From: Opitutia bacterium UBA4654
Lineage (GTDB): Bacteria > Verrucomicrobiota > Verrucomicrobiia > Opitutales > Intestinicryptomonadaceae
Assembly: GCA_002405555.1 (NCBI GenBank)
Contig: DHMA01000206.1
Location: forward strand, 852 to 11,579
DNA length: 10,728 nt
Direction of reading: 5' to 3'
Shown here: piece after piece, positions 1 through 6,689 of the stretch
Layout: each line of letters begins with the position of its first letter
Numbering within the stretch: position 1 is the first letter of the stretch
Translations under genes and position numbers: made by a program
The notes under the pieces: generated by a model
What the model was told of the DNA's origin: nothing
What the model saw: only the letters and a program-made list of their open reading frames with translations
Databases searched by the model: none

Positions 1-15
1 GCGATTCCAAAAACA

Positions 16-52
16 AAAACGCCCGATTCCTTAATGCGGAATCGGGCGTTTT
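16..52 (+). terminator. Strong intrinsic terminator, probably bidirectional
   Basis: A perfect 15-bp inverted repeat pairs 16-30 with 38-52 around a 7-nt loop. The GC-rich core is flanked by A4 on the left and T4 on the right, so it could terminate on either strand. No gene precedes it in the window. It most likely ends a plus-strand gene lying just left of position 1 and insulates the pseudopilin gene at 218. Confidence 0.85.
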
Positions 53-133
53 CCGCCTGCAAAATTTCAGCCCCGCAAAAGAGGACAAATCTGCGGCAAA
101 GCGAAAAAACTTGGGGCGCGGCTCATTTTGGAC

Positions 134-162
134 TTGCAAAAAATCGGCATATGCAATTTATT
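134..162 (+). promoter_or_regulatory. Candidate promoter for the pseudopilin gene
   Basis: A sigma-70-like pair, TTGCAA at 134-139 and TTTATT at 157-162, has a 17-nt spacer and would give a leader of roughly 50 nt. A similar block lies upstream of the PEP-CTERM gene at 1204-1233. A second candidate, TTGATA at 181-186 with TACTTT at 205-210 (18-nt spacer), would start transcription almost at the ATG. No Shine-Dalgarno sequence is evident before 218, so a leaderless message is possible. The choice between the two is undecided. Confidence 0.35.
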
Positions 163-217
163 TCGGGCTTGCAAGGGGAATTGATATTGCCGCCCCTCCG
201 CTTCTACTTTATACAAC

Positions 218-931
218 ATGAAAACTATGAAAAACATAAAAAAATCAAAAGGTTTCACGCTCGTCGAGCTGCTCATCGTTATCGCCATTATCGGCGTTCT
301 CGCCAGCTTGATTTATCCCGCCCTCTCTCAGGCCATGGGCGCGGGCAGCAAAGTTAAGTCGATGAACAGCGCAAGCAACATCGCAAAAACTTGGCTCTCC
401 TACGTCAAAACGGGCACTAAAACCCGCATCGTAACGGGGCAGACCATCTACGACTGGGCCGCCGCACTCGCGCGCGGCGTTGACGACTTCAACGACCCCA
501 AGCTCTGGATTCTCGACTTCGACCTCCCCGTTATCGAAAAAATTTCCTCGGGTGCTGCTATGCCCAAGTTCGTTATCGACCGCAAAGGCTCGAACACAAG
601 GCTCGACCCCGAATTCAAAAGCTTCCCCATCAGCTGGGAAGTCGCAAACCGCACAGACCCCAACGCGCCCTCGGGCACGCCCCTCGTCTGGACGCGCGGC
701 TTGAAGCCCAACGGCGAGTGGGACGCCAACGAAGGCGTGTTCAAGCGCGAAGGCGGACACATTGCCTACACCGACGCGCACGTCGAATGGTACACTTCCC
801 TCCGCGACGAAAACACAGGGCAGGGCCTCTTGACGGTCTACGGCGAAACGTCGAGAACGTTCACCATTGCGCAGGCAATTCGCGGCGGCTCGGCAAACAT
901 TCTCAAAAGCTCGATAGGTTTCGAAGAATAG
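218..931 (+). CDS. Type II/IV pseudopilin-like protein (prepilin N-terminal methylation motif)
   Basis: This encodes a 237-residue exported pilin-like protein. Residues 1-12 form a short basic leader ending in Gly12. It is followed by FTLVELLIVIAIIGVLAS, the class III prepilin signature, with the conserved Glu at mature position 5 (Glu17) and one hydrophobic helix (about 13-33). A prepilin peptidase should cut after Gly12 and methylate Phe13. The C-terminal part contains TPLVWTRGLKPNG (154-166) and GGHIAYTDAHVEWY (179-192). The latter corresponds to the H-X9-DG-type tail of pseudopilins multiplied in Verrucomicrobiota and related phyla, but with DAH where I recall DGH as usual. It probably sits in the inner membrane or a surface pseudopilus; its substrate is unknown. 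The gene is monocistronic, between terminators. Met1 was chosen, but Met4 (227) also leaves a good leader and neither start has a clear ribosome binding site. Confidence 0.9.
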   Translation: MKTMKNIKKSKGFTLVELLIVIAIIGVLASLIYPALSQAMGAGSKVKSMNSASNIAKTWLSYVKTGTKTRIVTGQTIYDWAAALARGVDDFNDPKLWILDFDLPVIEKISSGAAMPKFVIDRKGSNTRLDPEFKSFPISWEVANRTDPNAPSGTPLVWTRGLKPNGEWDANEGVFKREGGHIAYTDAHVEWYTSLRDENTGQGLLTVYGETSRTFTIAQAIRGGSANILKSSIGFEE

Positions 932-972
932 CATCGGGCAAATTATAATAATCATCGTTTTTTCTCCTTTCG

Positions 973-1007
973 CGGACGCGTCCATTCGGGCGCGTCCGTT
1001 TCTTTTT
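973..1007 (+). terminator. Intrinsic terminator of the pseudopilin gene
   Basis: An 11-bp stem (973-983 with 988-998, one G-T wobble) with a 4-nt loop is followed by a T-rich tail (TTTCTTTTT). It lies about 40 bp after the stop at 931, in the right orientation for the pseudopilin gene. Confidence 0.85.
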
Positions 1008-1203
1008 GTCGGAACAATGCGGATTGGCGGGCGCGGCGCGGATATGCGGGCTAATGCGCGGGACGGCAAAGCGAAAGGGGCGGGCGCGGCGGGAAAAAAA
1101 CGGGGAATTTTGCAGTTGTGGGGAAGAATTCGGCGTCGGGCTGGCTAAGAGTGGGGGGGGGATTTCGATAAACGTAGGGCGGATAAGAATTTCCAAAATT
1201 GTT
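1008..1203. other. Non-coding stretch with G-rich segment and G9 run
   Basis: No convincing gene was seen between the pseudopilin terminator and the promoter region of the PEP-CTERM gene. The plus strand is G-rich: G-tracts at 1077-1080, 1082-1084, 1091-1093 and 1102-1105, then a run of nine G at 1153-1161. A frame that is open through this region has low-complexity Arg/Gly-rich content and runs out of phase into the next gene, so it is not called. Confidence 0.6.
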
Positions 1204-1204
1204 C

Positions 1205-1244
1205 TTGCAAATTCGGGCTATGTGTCATTATTCTGTATTATATT
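1205..1244 (+). promoter_or_regulatory. Candidate promoter region of the PEP-CTERM gene
   Basis: TTGCAA (1205-1210) lies 17 nt before TTATTC (1228-1233). A better -10-like hexamer, TATATT, lies at 1239-1244 but has no good -35 partner. The region is AT-rich against a GC-rich background, as expected for a promoter. The block 1204-1232 resembles that at 133-161. Confidence 0.4.
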
Positions 1245-1246
1245 AA

Positions 1247-1262
1247 AAGCCGATTTCGGCTT
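1247..1262. promoter_or_regulatory. Short palindrome in the predicted leader of the PEP-CTERM gene
   Basis: Two 7-nt arms, AAGCCGA and TCGGCTT, surround TT and form a perfect palindrome about 40 nt before the ATG at 1301. No T-run follows, so it is not a terminator. It could be an operator half-site pair or a small leader hairpin. The function is unknown. Confidence 0.3.
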
Positions 1263-1300
1263 GCGGAATTTCAAAACACATAACCAGCTACTAAACAGCA

Positions 1301-2749
1301 ATGAAAAAAACAGCCACAATACTGCTCGGTTCGCTCTGCGCCCTCTGCGCGCAGGCTGCGGACAACATCATCGGCGGGCCAGACAACAACAACCGCACGC
1401 CGATTCAGGGCGAGGACGTAATCCTCAACCCCATTACCGGTTCGACCGCGGAAGCGTTCTTCGGAAGCAACACTCCGACCTACACAATCAGGTCGCTCTC
1501 TACAACGGGCACGACCTCCAAGTGGAACTGCGCGTTCGGGCTTGTCATCGACATCAACTCGACCGCCGAAACTTTCGACGCATTCTACAACAACGGCGTA
1601 ATGCAGTGGAACGACCCCTACGGGAAAAACCTCGTATTCAAAAACTCCGCGGGCAACAGCACATACGCAAACATCGACTGGGGCACGTTCTACATGCAGG
1701 TCAACGAATCCTCCCAGAGCAACAAATTGCAAATTCTCACGAACGCGAACATTACGGGCAAGTCGTTCACGACAAACGTCGGCAATATCCAGATGCTCGT
1801 CGACAACAACTCGACCGTCAACTACCAGATGAGCGGCACGACGACGTTCAACAACAATTCAAGCCTGAAAATCGCAGGCGGCTCTACGTTTAACGCCACA
1901 AATTCCTCGTTTGTGTTCAATAGCAACAGCAGCGCGATAATCAACGGCGTCTTCAACTACGTCGCCACAAACAGCGTCAACTTGAAGCTTAGAAACGCCG
2001 AAATTTCGGGCGCGGGCGCAAAGCTCACCTCGAAAGTCACAAACGGCACGGCGAACGCTCTCGCGCAAATCTACCTTGAAGGCGAAAACACCGTATCGAA
2101 CGGCGGAAGCATAGAGGCGGTCGGCGCGCTCAGACTCCTGAACGGCGGCAGACTTGTAATCGCCGAAGACGCAGGCAGCATACACCTCACAAAGGCGCTT
2201 GTCGGCACGACGACGTACTGGGGCAGAGTCCTCTTTGCGGGCAACGGCGAACTTGTCCTCAACAAGAAAAACGCAATAACAACCGACAACACAAACGGAC
2301 TTGCCCAGCTTATCAACATCGGCGGCTTGGCGAACCCCAACAAGCTCTCGGTTTTTGCGGACAACAACTTCGAAGGCATCTATTTTCAGGATACCGCAAG
2401 AATGGAAATCACCGTTAGCGGCGCAAAGGCAAACTTCAACTACATCGGCAGAAACGCAAGCAACGACAACAAAGACGGCGCAACGCCCGTCGTCGCCCAA
2501 GTCCACTTCGAAGATTTTGCGGAAGACACAATTTACTTCAACGAAAACTCGTGGTGGGATGACGACAAGCTCGTAATCACCGCAAACGACGGCGCGAACG
2601 AATACACAAAAGACCAGCTTGCGCTTGTAGAGGTAAACTCCGAATACGGCAAATACACGCTCCGCTTCCAAATTCCCGAACCCTCGACGTACGCGGCGAT
2701 TTTCGGCGCGATGGCGTTGGCTCTTGCGGTATACCGCAGACGCAAATAA
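1301..2749 (+). CDS. Secreted PEP-CTERM sorting-domain protein, beta-helix/autotransporter-like
   Basis: This is a 482-residue exported protein. Residues 1-19 (MKKTATILLGSLCALCAQA) form a classic Sec signal peptide ending in an AQA cleavage motif. The long middle is rich in Asn, Thr, Ser and Gly, with repeated short strand-like stretches (NNNSSLKIAGGSTFNATN, LRNAEISGAGAKL, EAVGALRLLNGGRLVI). This resembles the stacked beta-helix of autotransporter-repeat passenger proteins. The C-terminus has the three-part PEP-CTERM signal: IPEP at 458-461, a hydrophobic helix, and a final basic cluster YRRRK. By family knowledge an exosortase (EpsH family) recognises this tag, giving outer-surface or extracellular-matrix localisation; no exosortase gene is in the window. 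No enzyme motif is visible, so the role is probably structural or adhesive. It has its own terminator and no clear Shine-Dalgarno sequence. Confidence 0.9.
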   Translation: MKKTATILLGSLCALCAQAADNIIGGPDNNNRTPIQGEDVILNPITGSTAEAFFGSNTPTYTIRSLSTTGTTSKWNCAFGLVIDINSTAETFDAFYNNGVMQWNDPYGKNLVFKNSAGNSTYANIDWGTFYMQVNESSQSNKLQILTNANITGKSFTTNVGNIQMLVDNNSTVNYQMSGTTTFNNNSSLKIAGGSTFNATNSSFVFNSNSSAIINGVFNYVATNSVNLKLRNAEISGAGAKLTSKVTNGTANALAQIYLEGENTVSNGGSIEAVGALRLLNGGRLVIAEDAGSIHLTKALVGTTTYWGRVLFAGNGELVLNKKNAITTDNTNGLAQLINIGGLANPNKLSVFADNNFEGIYFQDTARMEITVSGAKANFNYIGRNASNDNKDGATPVVAQVHFEDFAEDTIYFNENSWWDDDKLVITANDGANEYTKDQLALVEVNSEYGKYTLRFQIPEPSTYAAIFGAMALALAVYRRRK

Positions 2750-2768
2750 GCGCGGATTTTAAAATTCC

Positions 2769-2796
2769 AAACCGCTCCGACCGGGGCGGTTTTTTT
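2769..2796 (+). terminator. Intrinsic terminator of the PEP-CTERM gene
   Basis: An 8-bp GC-rich stem (2771-2778 with 2783-2790, one G-T wobble), extended by two A-T pairs, has a GACC loop. It is followed by a seven-T run ending at 2796. It lies about 20 bp after the stop codon. Confidence 0.9.
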
Positions 2797-3054
2797 GTAC
2801 CCCGACGCGTTCGGCGGAAGAAAACGCGCAACGCATTTCGCCCTCCCCTCCCCCCAATGCGGGCGGCGAGAACAAGATAGAAACCGCCCGCGCCGCAACG
2901 CAACGGCGCAGTGTGCGCAGGCTTTGGGAGAAACGTTGAGGAAGCAAAAGGCGGCGCATAAACCCTACCGCTCGACGGCGGCGGCAAATGCGCAAGGCAG
3001 GCGGATTACGCGCGTGCGTAGACGGAAAAAATTGCCTCCGCCCCGCGAAAAAAC
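2797..3054. other. Gene-free convergent intergenic stretch
   Basis: This lies between two converging genes and their terminators. The open frames on both strands are Arg/Pro-rich and lack start signals or recognisable domains. It contains an inverted repeat (2832-2837 with 2856-2861) enclosing a C-rich pyrimidine tract, and a 6-bp GC hairpin (2890-2895 with 2904-2909) without a T-run. I see no gene in it. Confidence 0.6.
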
Positions 3055-3081
3055 AGCCCGCGCAGAGTATCCGCGCGGGCT
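3048..3081 (-). terminator. Intrinsic terminator of the GH42-like/rhaB operon
   Basis: A 9-bp stem (3055-3063 with 3073-3081) with a 9-nt loop is followed on the minus strand by GTTTTTT (3048-3054). It lies 27 bp after the rhaB stop and faces the terminator of the converging PEP-CTERM gene. Confidence 0.85.
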
Positions 3082-3107
3082 TGCTGTTGGGCTAATGCCT
3101 TTTAATT

Positions 3108-4583
3108 TTAGAGGAAGCGTTCCTTGAATTTGCCGAGCGCGTCAGCCCAAAGTTGGGAGTCGGCTTTCGACGGCTCGAAAATCCTGGGTTCGCAGCTTGC
3201 CGAAATCACGGCGCGAGCCTGCGCCTGATTCGAAACTACGCCGTCCGCCTTCATCTGCATTGCGACATTGCCGAGCGCGGTCGATTCGGTCGGACCCGCG
3301 AGAATCGTGCGTCCCGTGGCGTTTGCGGTAAAGGCGTTCAGCACGGCGTCTTTCGAGCCGCCGCCCATGACGTTGATTTCCGACACTTTCACGCCCGCGA
3401 GCTTTTCGATAGTTTCGAAAACGCACGCGTATTTGAGCGCGATGCTCTCCTGAATGGCGCGGAAAATGCTGCCGTGCGTGTCGGGCACGGGCTGCGACGT
3501 TTTGCGGGCGAATTCGGCGATTGCCGCGGGCATGTCGGCGGGCATGACGAAATCGGGCGCGTCGGGGTTGAGCAGCGTGCGCATGGCTTGGCTTTCCAAA
3601 GCCTCCTTTTCAAGCTCCGAGTAGGGCTTGTCGCAGCCGCGGGCTTTCCAGACTTCCTTCGATTTCTGAACAAGCCACATGCCCGTTACGTTTTTGAGGA
3701 AACGGATTGTGTTTTCCGCGCCGACTTCGTTTGTGAAGTTTTCGGCAAAAGACGCGTCGGTCGCAATCGGCGAGGGAATTTCGACTCCGGGGAGCGACCA
3801 CGTTCCGCTGTTGATGTAGGCGGGAAGCGCGGTGCGCGCGGGCGTCGCGGCGACGGCGGAGGCGGTGTCGTGGCTTGCCACAGCCACTACCTTCAAGTCG
3901 CCGAGTTCGCCGCGCAAGTTTTGGCGGAGAGTGCCGATTACGTCGCCGCATTCGGCGAATCCGTTTTTGAAAATTTCCGCTGGCGCGCCGATTTTCCCGA
4001 TAATTTCCGCCGACCAGTCGCGTTTGAACGGGTTGTACATCTGCGTTGTGGAGGCGTTGGTGCGCTCGTTTACTTTCACGCCCGTGAGCATGAACGCAAG
4101 GAGGTCGGGCATCATCAGAAACGTTTTAGCCCTGCCGATGTTGCCGCCCTTTTCAAGCTCCGCCGCGATTTGGAAGACGGTGTTGAAGAACATGAACTGA
4201 ATGCCCGTCTGCGAGTAGATTTCCTTTTTGGAGATTTTCGCGAACACGGAATCCATCATGCCGTCGGTGCGCGAATCGCGGTAGATGTAGGGCATGTTGA
4301 GGAGCTTGTCGGATTCGTCGAGCAGCCCGTAGTCCACCCCCCAGGTGTCGATGCCGAGCGACACGATTGCGCCGCCGTAAAGCGACCGCGCCTTTTTGAC
4401 GGCGGAGACTATTTCGCCGAAAATCGCCTCGACGTCCCAGTGGAACGAGTTTCCGATTTTCACGGGCGCGCTCGCCCAGCGCGAAACCTCTTCGAGTTTG
4501 ATTGTCTTAGAGTCGAAACGCGCCGCCATCAGCCTGCCGCTGCCCGCGCCCAAATCGACCGCCAAATATACCTTGTCCGCCAT
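3108..4583 (-). CDS. rhaB: Rhamnulokinase (L-rhamnulose kinase, FGGY family)
   Basis: This cytoplasmic enzyme phosphorylates L-rhamnulose with ATP to L-rhamnulose 1-phosphate, the second step of L-rhamnose breakdown. At 491 residues it matches the usual length (E. coli RhaB is about 489). Visible FGGY features in order are DLGAGSGR (10-17, phosphate-binding loop), GIDTWGVDYG (77-86), PYIYRDSRTD (98-107), the substrate-side segment QFMFFNTVFQ (129-138), SHDTASAV (237-244) with Asp239 as likely catalytic base, YINSGTWSL (256-264), and GGGSKD (407-412) in the nucleotide-binding half. There is no signal peptide. The start is supported by AGGAA five bases before the ATG. It lies 45 bp after the GH42-like gene on the same strand and is followed by a terminator, so the two are probably cotranscribed. 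Isomerase (rhaA) and aldolase (rhaD) are not in the window. A different ketose specificity, such as fuculose, is possible but less likely. Confidence 0.92.
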   Translation of the reverse strand: MADKVYLAVDLGAGSGRLMAARFDSKTIKLEEVSRWASAPVKIGNSFHWDVEAIFGEIVSAVKKARSLYGGAIVSLGIDTWGVDYGLLDESDKLLNMPYIYRDSRTDGMMDSVFAKISKKEIYSQTGIQFMFFNTVFQIAAELEKGGNIGRAKTFLMMPDLLAFMLTGVKVNERTNASTTQMYNPFKRDWSAEIIGKIGAPAEIFKNGFAECGDVIGTLRQNLRGELGDLKVVAVASHDTASAVAATPARTALPAYINSGTWSLPGVEIPSPIATDASFAENFTNEVGAENTIRFLKNVTGMWLVQKSKEVWKARGCDKPYSELEKEALESQAMRTLLNPDAPDFVMPADMPAAIAEFARKTSQPVPDTHGSIFRAIQESIALKYACVFETIEKLAGVKVSEINVMGGGSKDAVLNAFTANATGRTILAGPTESTALGNVAMQMKADGVVSNQAQARAVISASCEPRIFEPSKADSQLWADALGKFKERFL

Positions 4584-4588
4584 ATTAT

Positions 4589-4593
4589 TTCCT
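4589..4593 (-). promoter_or_regulatory. Ribosome binding site of rhaB
   Basis: On the minus strand AGGAA lies 5 nt before the ATG at 4583, one of the clearest Shine-Dalgarno sequences in the window. It fixes the rhaB start. Confidence 0.7.
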
Positions 4594-4628
4594 GTCTGTT
4601 TTTGTTAAAATTTGATTTTCCCGCGCCG

Positions 4629-6530
4629 CTATTCGAATAGCTCGAAAACGGCGGTGTCGGGAGTCGCAAAATCGTATTCGAATTTGTCGGCGTTGACCGC
4701 CGCGACTTTCCCGCTGTAAATTTCAACGACTTTCGAGTATTTTTTCGGAAGCGTTATCGCGCGTCTGCCGCCCTTCGCCGTGTGGATTGCCACAAGCCTT
4801 TCGCTCGCGAACACGGGCGTTTCGAAGTCGGTATACAGCGTTGCGCCCGCCTTTGCGGCAAGGTCGCGCATGACGGCGGGAGTGAGCTTTTCGTAGTCGT
4901 AGACGTACGCGCGGGTGTGGTCGGCGTATTTGCGCGCGTTCACTCCGTCCGTTTTATACGGGAAGCCCGTGAGCTTTTCCACGCGCGAGACGTCGAGCGT
5001 TTTGCCGTCGGAGATGCCCGCGGCGTCGAGGAACACCGACGTTTTCCCCTGCGTGAAGACGTGCTTTTCGAGAATTTCCCGACGTTCGGGCGTGAGGTGG
5101 AACATCGCGGGGAACACGAACATTTTTATGCGCGACATGTCCGCCTTGCCGATGTCGTTGAAAGAGTACACTTCGAACGGCGCGCCGAGTTGGTTGAGCT
5201 TTGTGCGCATGTCCACAAAAATCTTCTGGCATTTTTTGTTCGTCTCGTTGACGTACACCGCGCTCTGCGGGTCTACGATAAGCGCGACTTCCGCCATGCT
5301 GCGCTCGTTTTTCGCGGCGTATTTGTCCCAGAGTTTTTTGCTTTGGGCGATGAGCTTCATCGTTTCGGGGGCGTCGTAGAAGCCGCCCCACATGTCGAAG
5401 CACCAGAGCGACGTGCCGTTGACCATCGTAAGCGCGAACTCGCGCTTCATGCCCGCGTCAACCTCCGCCTGATTCTTCCATTCGGAGTCGAAGCCCGCAA
5501 CGTTCAGGCGCGGAACTTTTGTAGTGGGCGTGCGGTGGTCGATTTCGTGCAGCCAGCCCTTGCCGCTGCGCAGGCGCGAGCCGTTGGGGCACATGAAGCC
5601 GCTGCCCTGCCCCATTTTTCTGTCGTAGTACGTTCCGGGGGAGACGAAAAAGTCGATGTTCGGCGACGAGAAAATGCGCTCGTAGCTGAGGTGTCCGCAA
5701 GAGACCATTCTTCCCTGCGCAAGCTGGACAATGTAGCCGAAGAACATGCCGATTTGCTTGTCGGACGAAACCATTTTGCGGGTAATGCCCGAAAATTCGT
5801 TGATTGTATCAACGATGATGTCGCTCGAAAATTCGCAATAGTCTATTATGTCGCCCTCGGTTTGGGGGTCGCGGATAAAGTCTTCGAAAGACGCGTGGTC
5901 GATGCGGTCGAATGTCGGCACCTGCACGATTTCCTTGCCGCGCTCGGCGAGCCACTTTTTCCACGCCTTCGTTTTGTTTCTGCCCGCGGCGAAGCGGCTG
6001 TAATCCATCCATTCGTCGGTCTGCCCGCAGGCGAGCAGGTACGCCTTGATTTTGTCGCCGTACTTTTTCTCCGTGTGTTTTAGAAATTCTTTCAGGTACT
6101 TTGCGGTTTCCCTGCGCCAGCGCGGGTTCGAAACCGCGTTCGAAAGCTGGGTGAAGCTGTCGCATTCCATCGAATTCCACGCCTCCTGACGCGTAAACCA
6201 GTGGGGCGAGTTGAGGTCCACAATGCAGACGAATTTGGCGTCGGGGTTGACCGCAAGAATGTCGTCGAACTGTTTGTCGAGAACTTCGAAATGGTATTCG
6301 TCGAACCAAGTCCAGATGTTGGGGTATTGGCTGTACCTGTCGCCGAGCGAGTTTGTCGTGTTGGCGGGCAGGAACGCGACGGTGTCAACCCCCGCGTCGG
6401 CAAAGCGTTTCATTGCCGCGAATTCGGGCATGAACGAACGGTACGAAAATATCTTCTCCCCGCCGAACGAAGCCGACGCCGCGACCGCCGCAAGAGCCGC
6501 CGCAAAAAATGTTTTTACTGAATTTCCCAT
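4629..6530 (-). CDS. Secreted GH42-like (clan GH-A) glycoside hydrolase
   Basis: This 633-residue protein has a Sec signal peptide (about 1-22: basic start, FFAAALAAVAASAS core). The N-terminal half (about 30-400) looks like a beta-galactosidase-type (beta/alpha)8 barrel: FADAGVDTVAFLPANT (43-58), WTWFDEYHFEVLDKQFDDIL (73-92), LNSPHWF (106-112). CGQTDEW (168-174) offers Glu173 as candidate acid/base, and GWLHEIDHRT (325-334) offers Glu329 as candidate nucleophile. Residues about 410-575 (EVALIVDPQSAVYVNE onward) resemble the Rossmann-like GH42 trimerisation domain, followed by a small beta domain to the end. Substrate is not readable from sequence. Typical GH42 enzymes are beta-galactosidases with an Asn before the acid/base; here Asp precedes it, so this is a divergent or separate family. 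Cotranscription with rhaB suggests a rhamnose-containing glycan. Only a weak AGAG-type ribosome binding site is seen; the start is supported by the signal peptide. Confidence 0.8.
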   Translation of the reverse strand: MGNSVKTFFAAALAAVAASASFGGEKIFSYRSFMPEFAAMKRFADAGVDTVAFLPANTTNSLGDRYSQYPNIWTWFDEYHFEVLDKQFDDILAVNPDAKFVCIVDLNSPHWFTRQEAWNSMECDSFTQLSNAVSNPRWRRETAKYLKEFLKHTEKKYGDKIKAYLLACGQTDEWMDYSRFAAGRNKTKAWKKWLAERGKEIVQVPTFDRIDHASFEDFIRDPQTEGDIIDYCEFSSDIIVDTINEFSGITRKMVSSDKQIGMFFGYIVQLAQGRMVSCGHLSYERIFSSPNIDFFVSPGTYYDRKMGQGSGFMCPNGSRLRSGKGWLHEIDHRTPTTKVPRLNVAGFDSEWKNQAEVDAGMKREFALTMVNGTSLWCFDMWGGFYDAPETMKLIAQSKKLWDKYAAKNERSMAEVALIVDPQSAVYVNETNKKCQKIFVDMRTKLNQLGAPFEVYSFNDIGKADMSRIKMFVFPAMFHLTPERREILEKHVFTQGKTSVFLDAAGISDGKTLDVSRVEKLTGFPYKTDGVNARKYADHTRAYVYDYEKLTPAVMRDLAAKAGATLYTDFETPVFASERLVAIHTAKGGRRAITLPKKYSKVVEIYSGKVAAVNADKFEYDFATPDTAVFELFE

Positions 6531-6554
6531 GTTTTGCTCTTTGTTTGTCGGAAA

Positions 6555-6584
6555 AATATTGGCACAAAAACAAACAAATGCAAA
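6555..6584 (-). promoter_or_regulatory. Candidate promoter of the GH42-like/rhaB operon
   Basis: On the minus strand TTTGCA (6584-6579) lies 18 nt before AATATT (6560-6555), predicting a start about 25-30 nt before the ATG at 6530. It lies downstream of the antiporter terminator, as an independent operon would need. Its -10 region (6568-6555) matches 1219-1232 upstream of the PEP-CTERM gene at 11 of 14 positions. Confidence 0.45.
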
Positions 6585-6605
6585 GAAAAAAGCTCACGAC
6601 CCTAC

Positions 6606-6654
6606 AAAAACCGCCGCAGTCCGCGCCGAACGAAAAAGAGAGGCGCGACGGCGG
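6606..6654 (-). terminator. Probable terminator of the antiporter gene
   Basis: Two 6-bp GC stems (6611-6616 with 6649-6654, and 6622-6627 with 6642-6647), separated by an asymmetric internal loop, form one long hairpin. On the minus strand it is followed by TTTTTG (6610-6605). It begins about 36 bp after the antiporter stop and separates that gene from the GH42-like operon. Confidence 0.6.
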
Positions 6655-6689
6655 AGGCTTTGCGGCGGGCGAAAGCCAGAAGGCGCGGG

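Noticed and set aside
1006..1893. Plus-strand open frame starting in the intergenic gap and overlapping the PEP-CTERM gene
   Set aside because: It is out of frame with a gene that has a signal peptide and sorting tag. The product is Arg/His/Gln-rich and the frame crosses the promoter region and the G9 run.
2890..2909. GC hairpin as an extra terminator
   Set aside because: The 6-bp stem has no T-run on either strand, and both neighbouring genes already have better terminators.
2795..3127. Possible small gene in the convergent gap
   Set aside because: It begins right at the PEP-CTERM terminator, runs through the rhaB terminator into rhaB, has no ribosome binding site, and its product is Arg/Pro/Ala-rich low complexity.
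3153..4640. Long plus-strand open frame opposite rhaB
   Set aside because: It is the antisense of a well-supported kinase gene. Its product is Arg/Val/Phe/His-rich without any domain, as expected from GC-rich codon bias.
4782..6083. Long plus-strand open frame opposite the GH42-like gene
   Set aside because: It is antisense to a gene with a signal peptide and catalytic-like motifs. The composition is low-complexity and no homology is recognisable.
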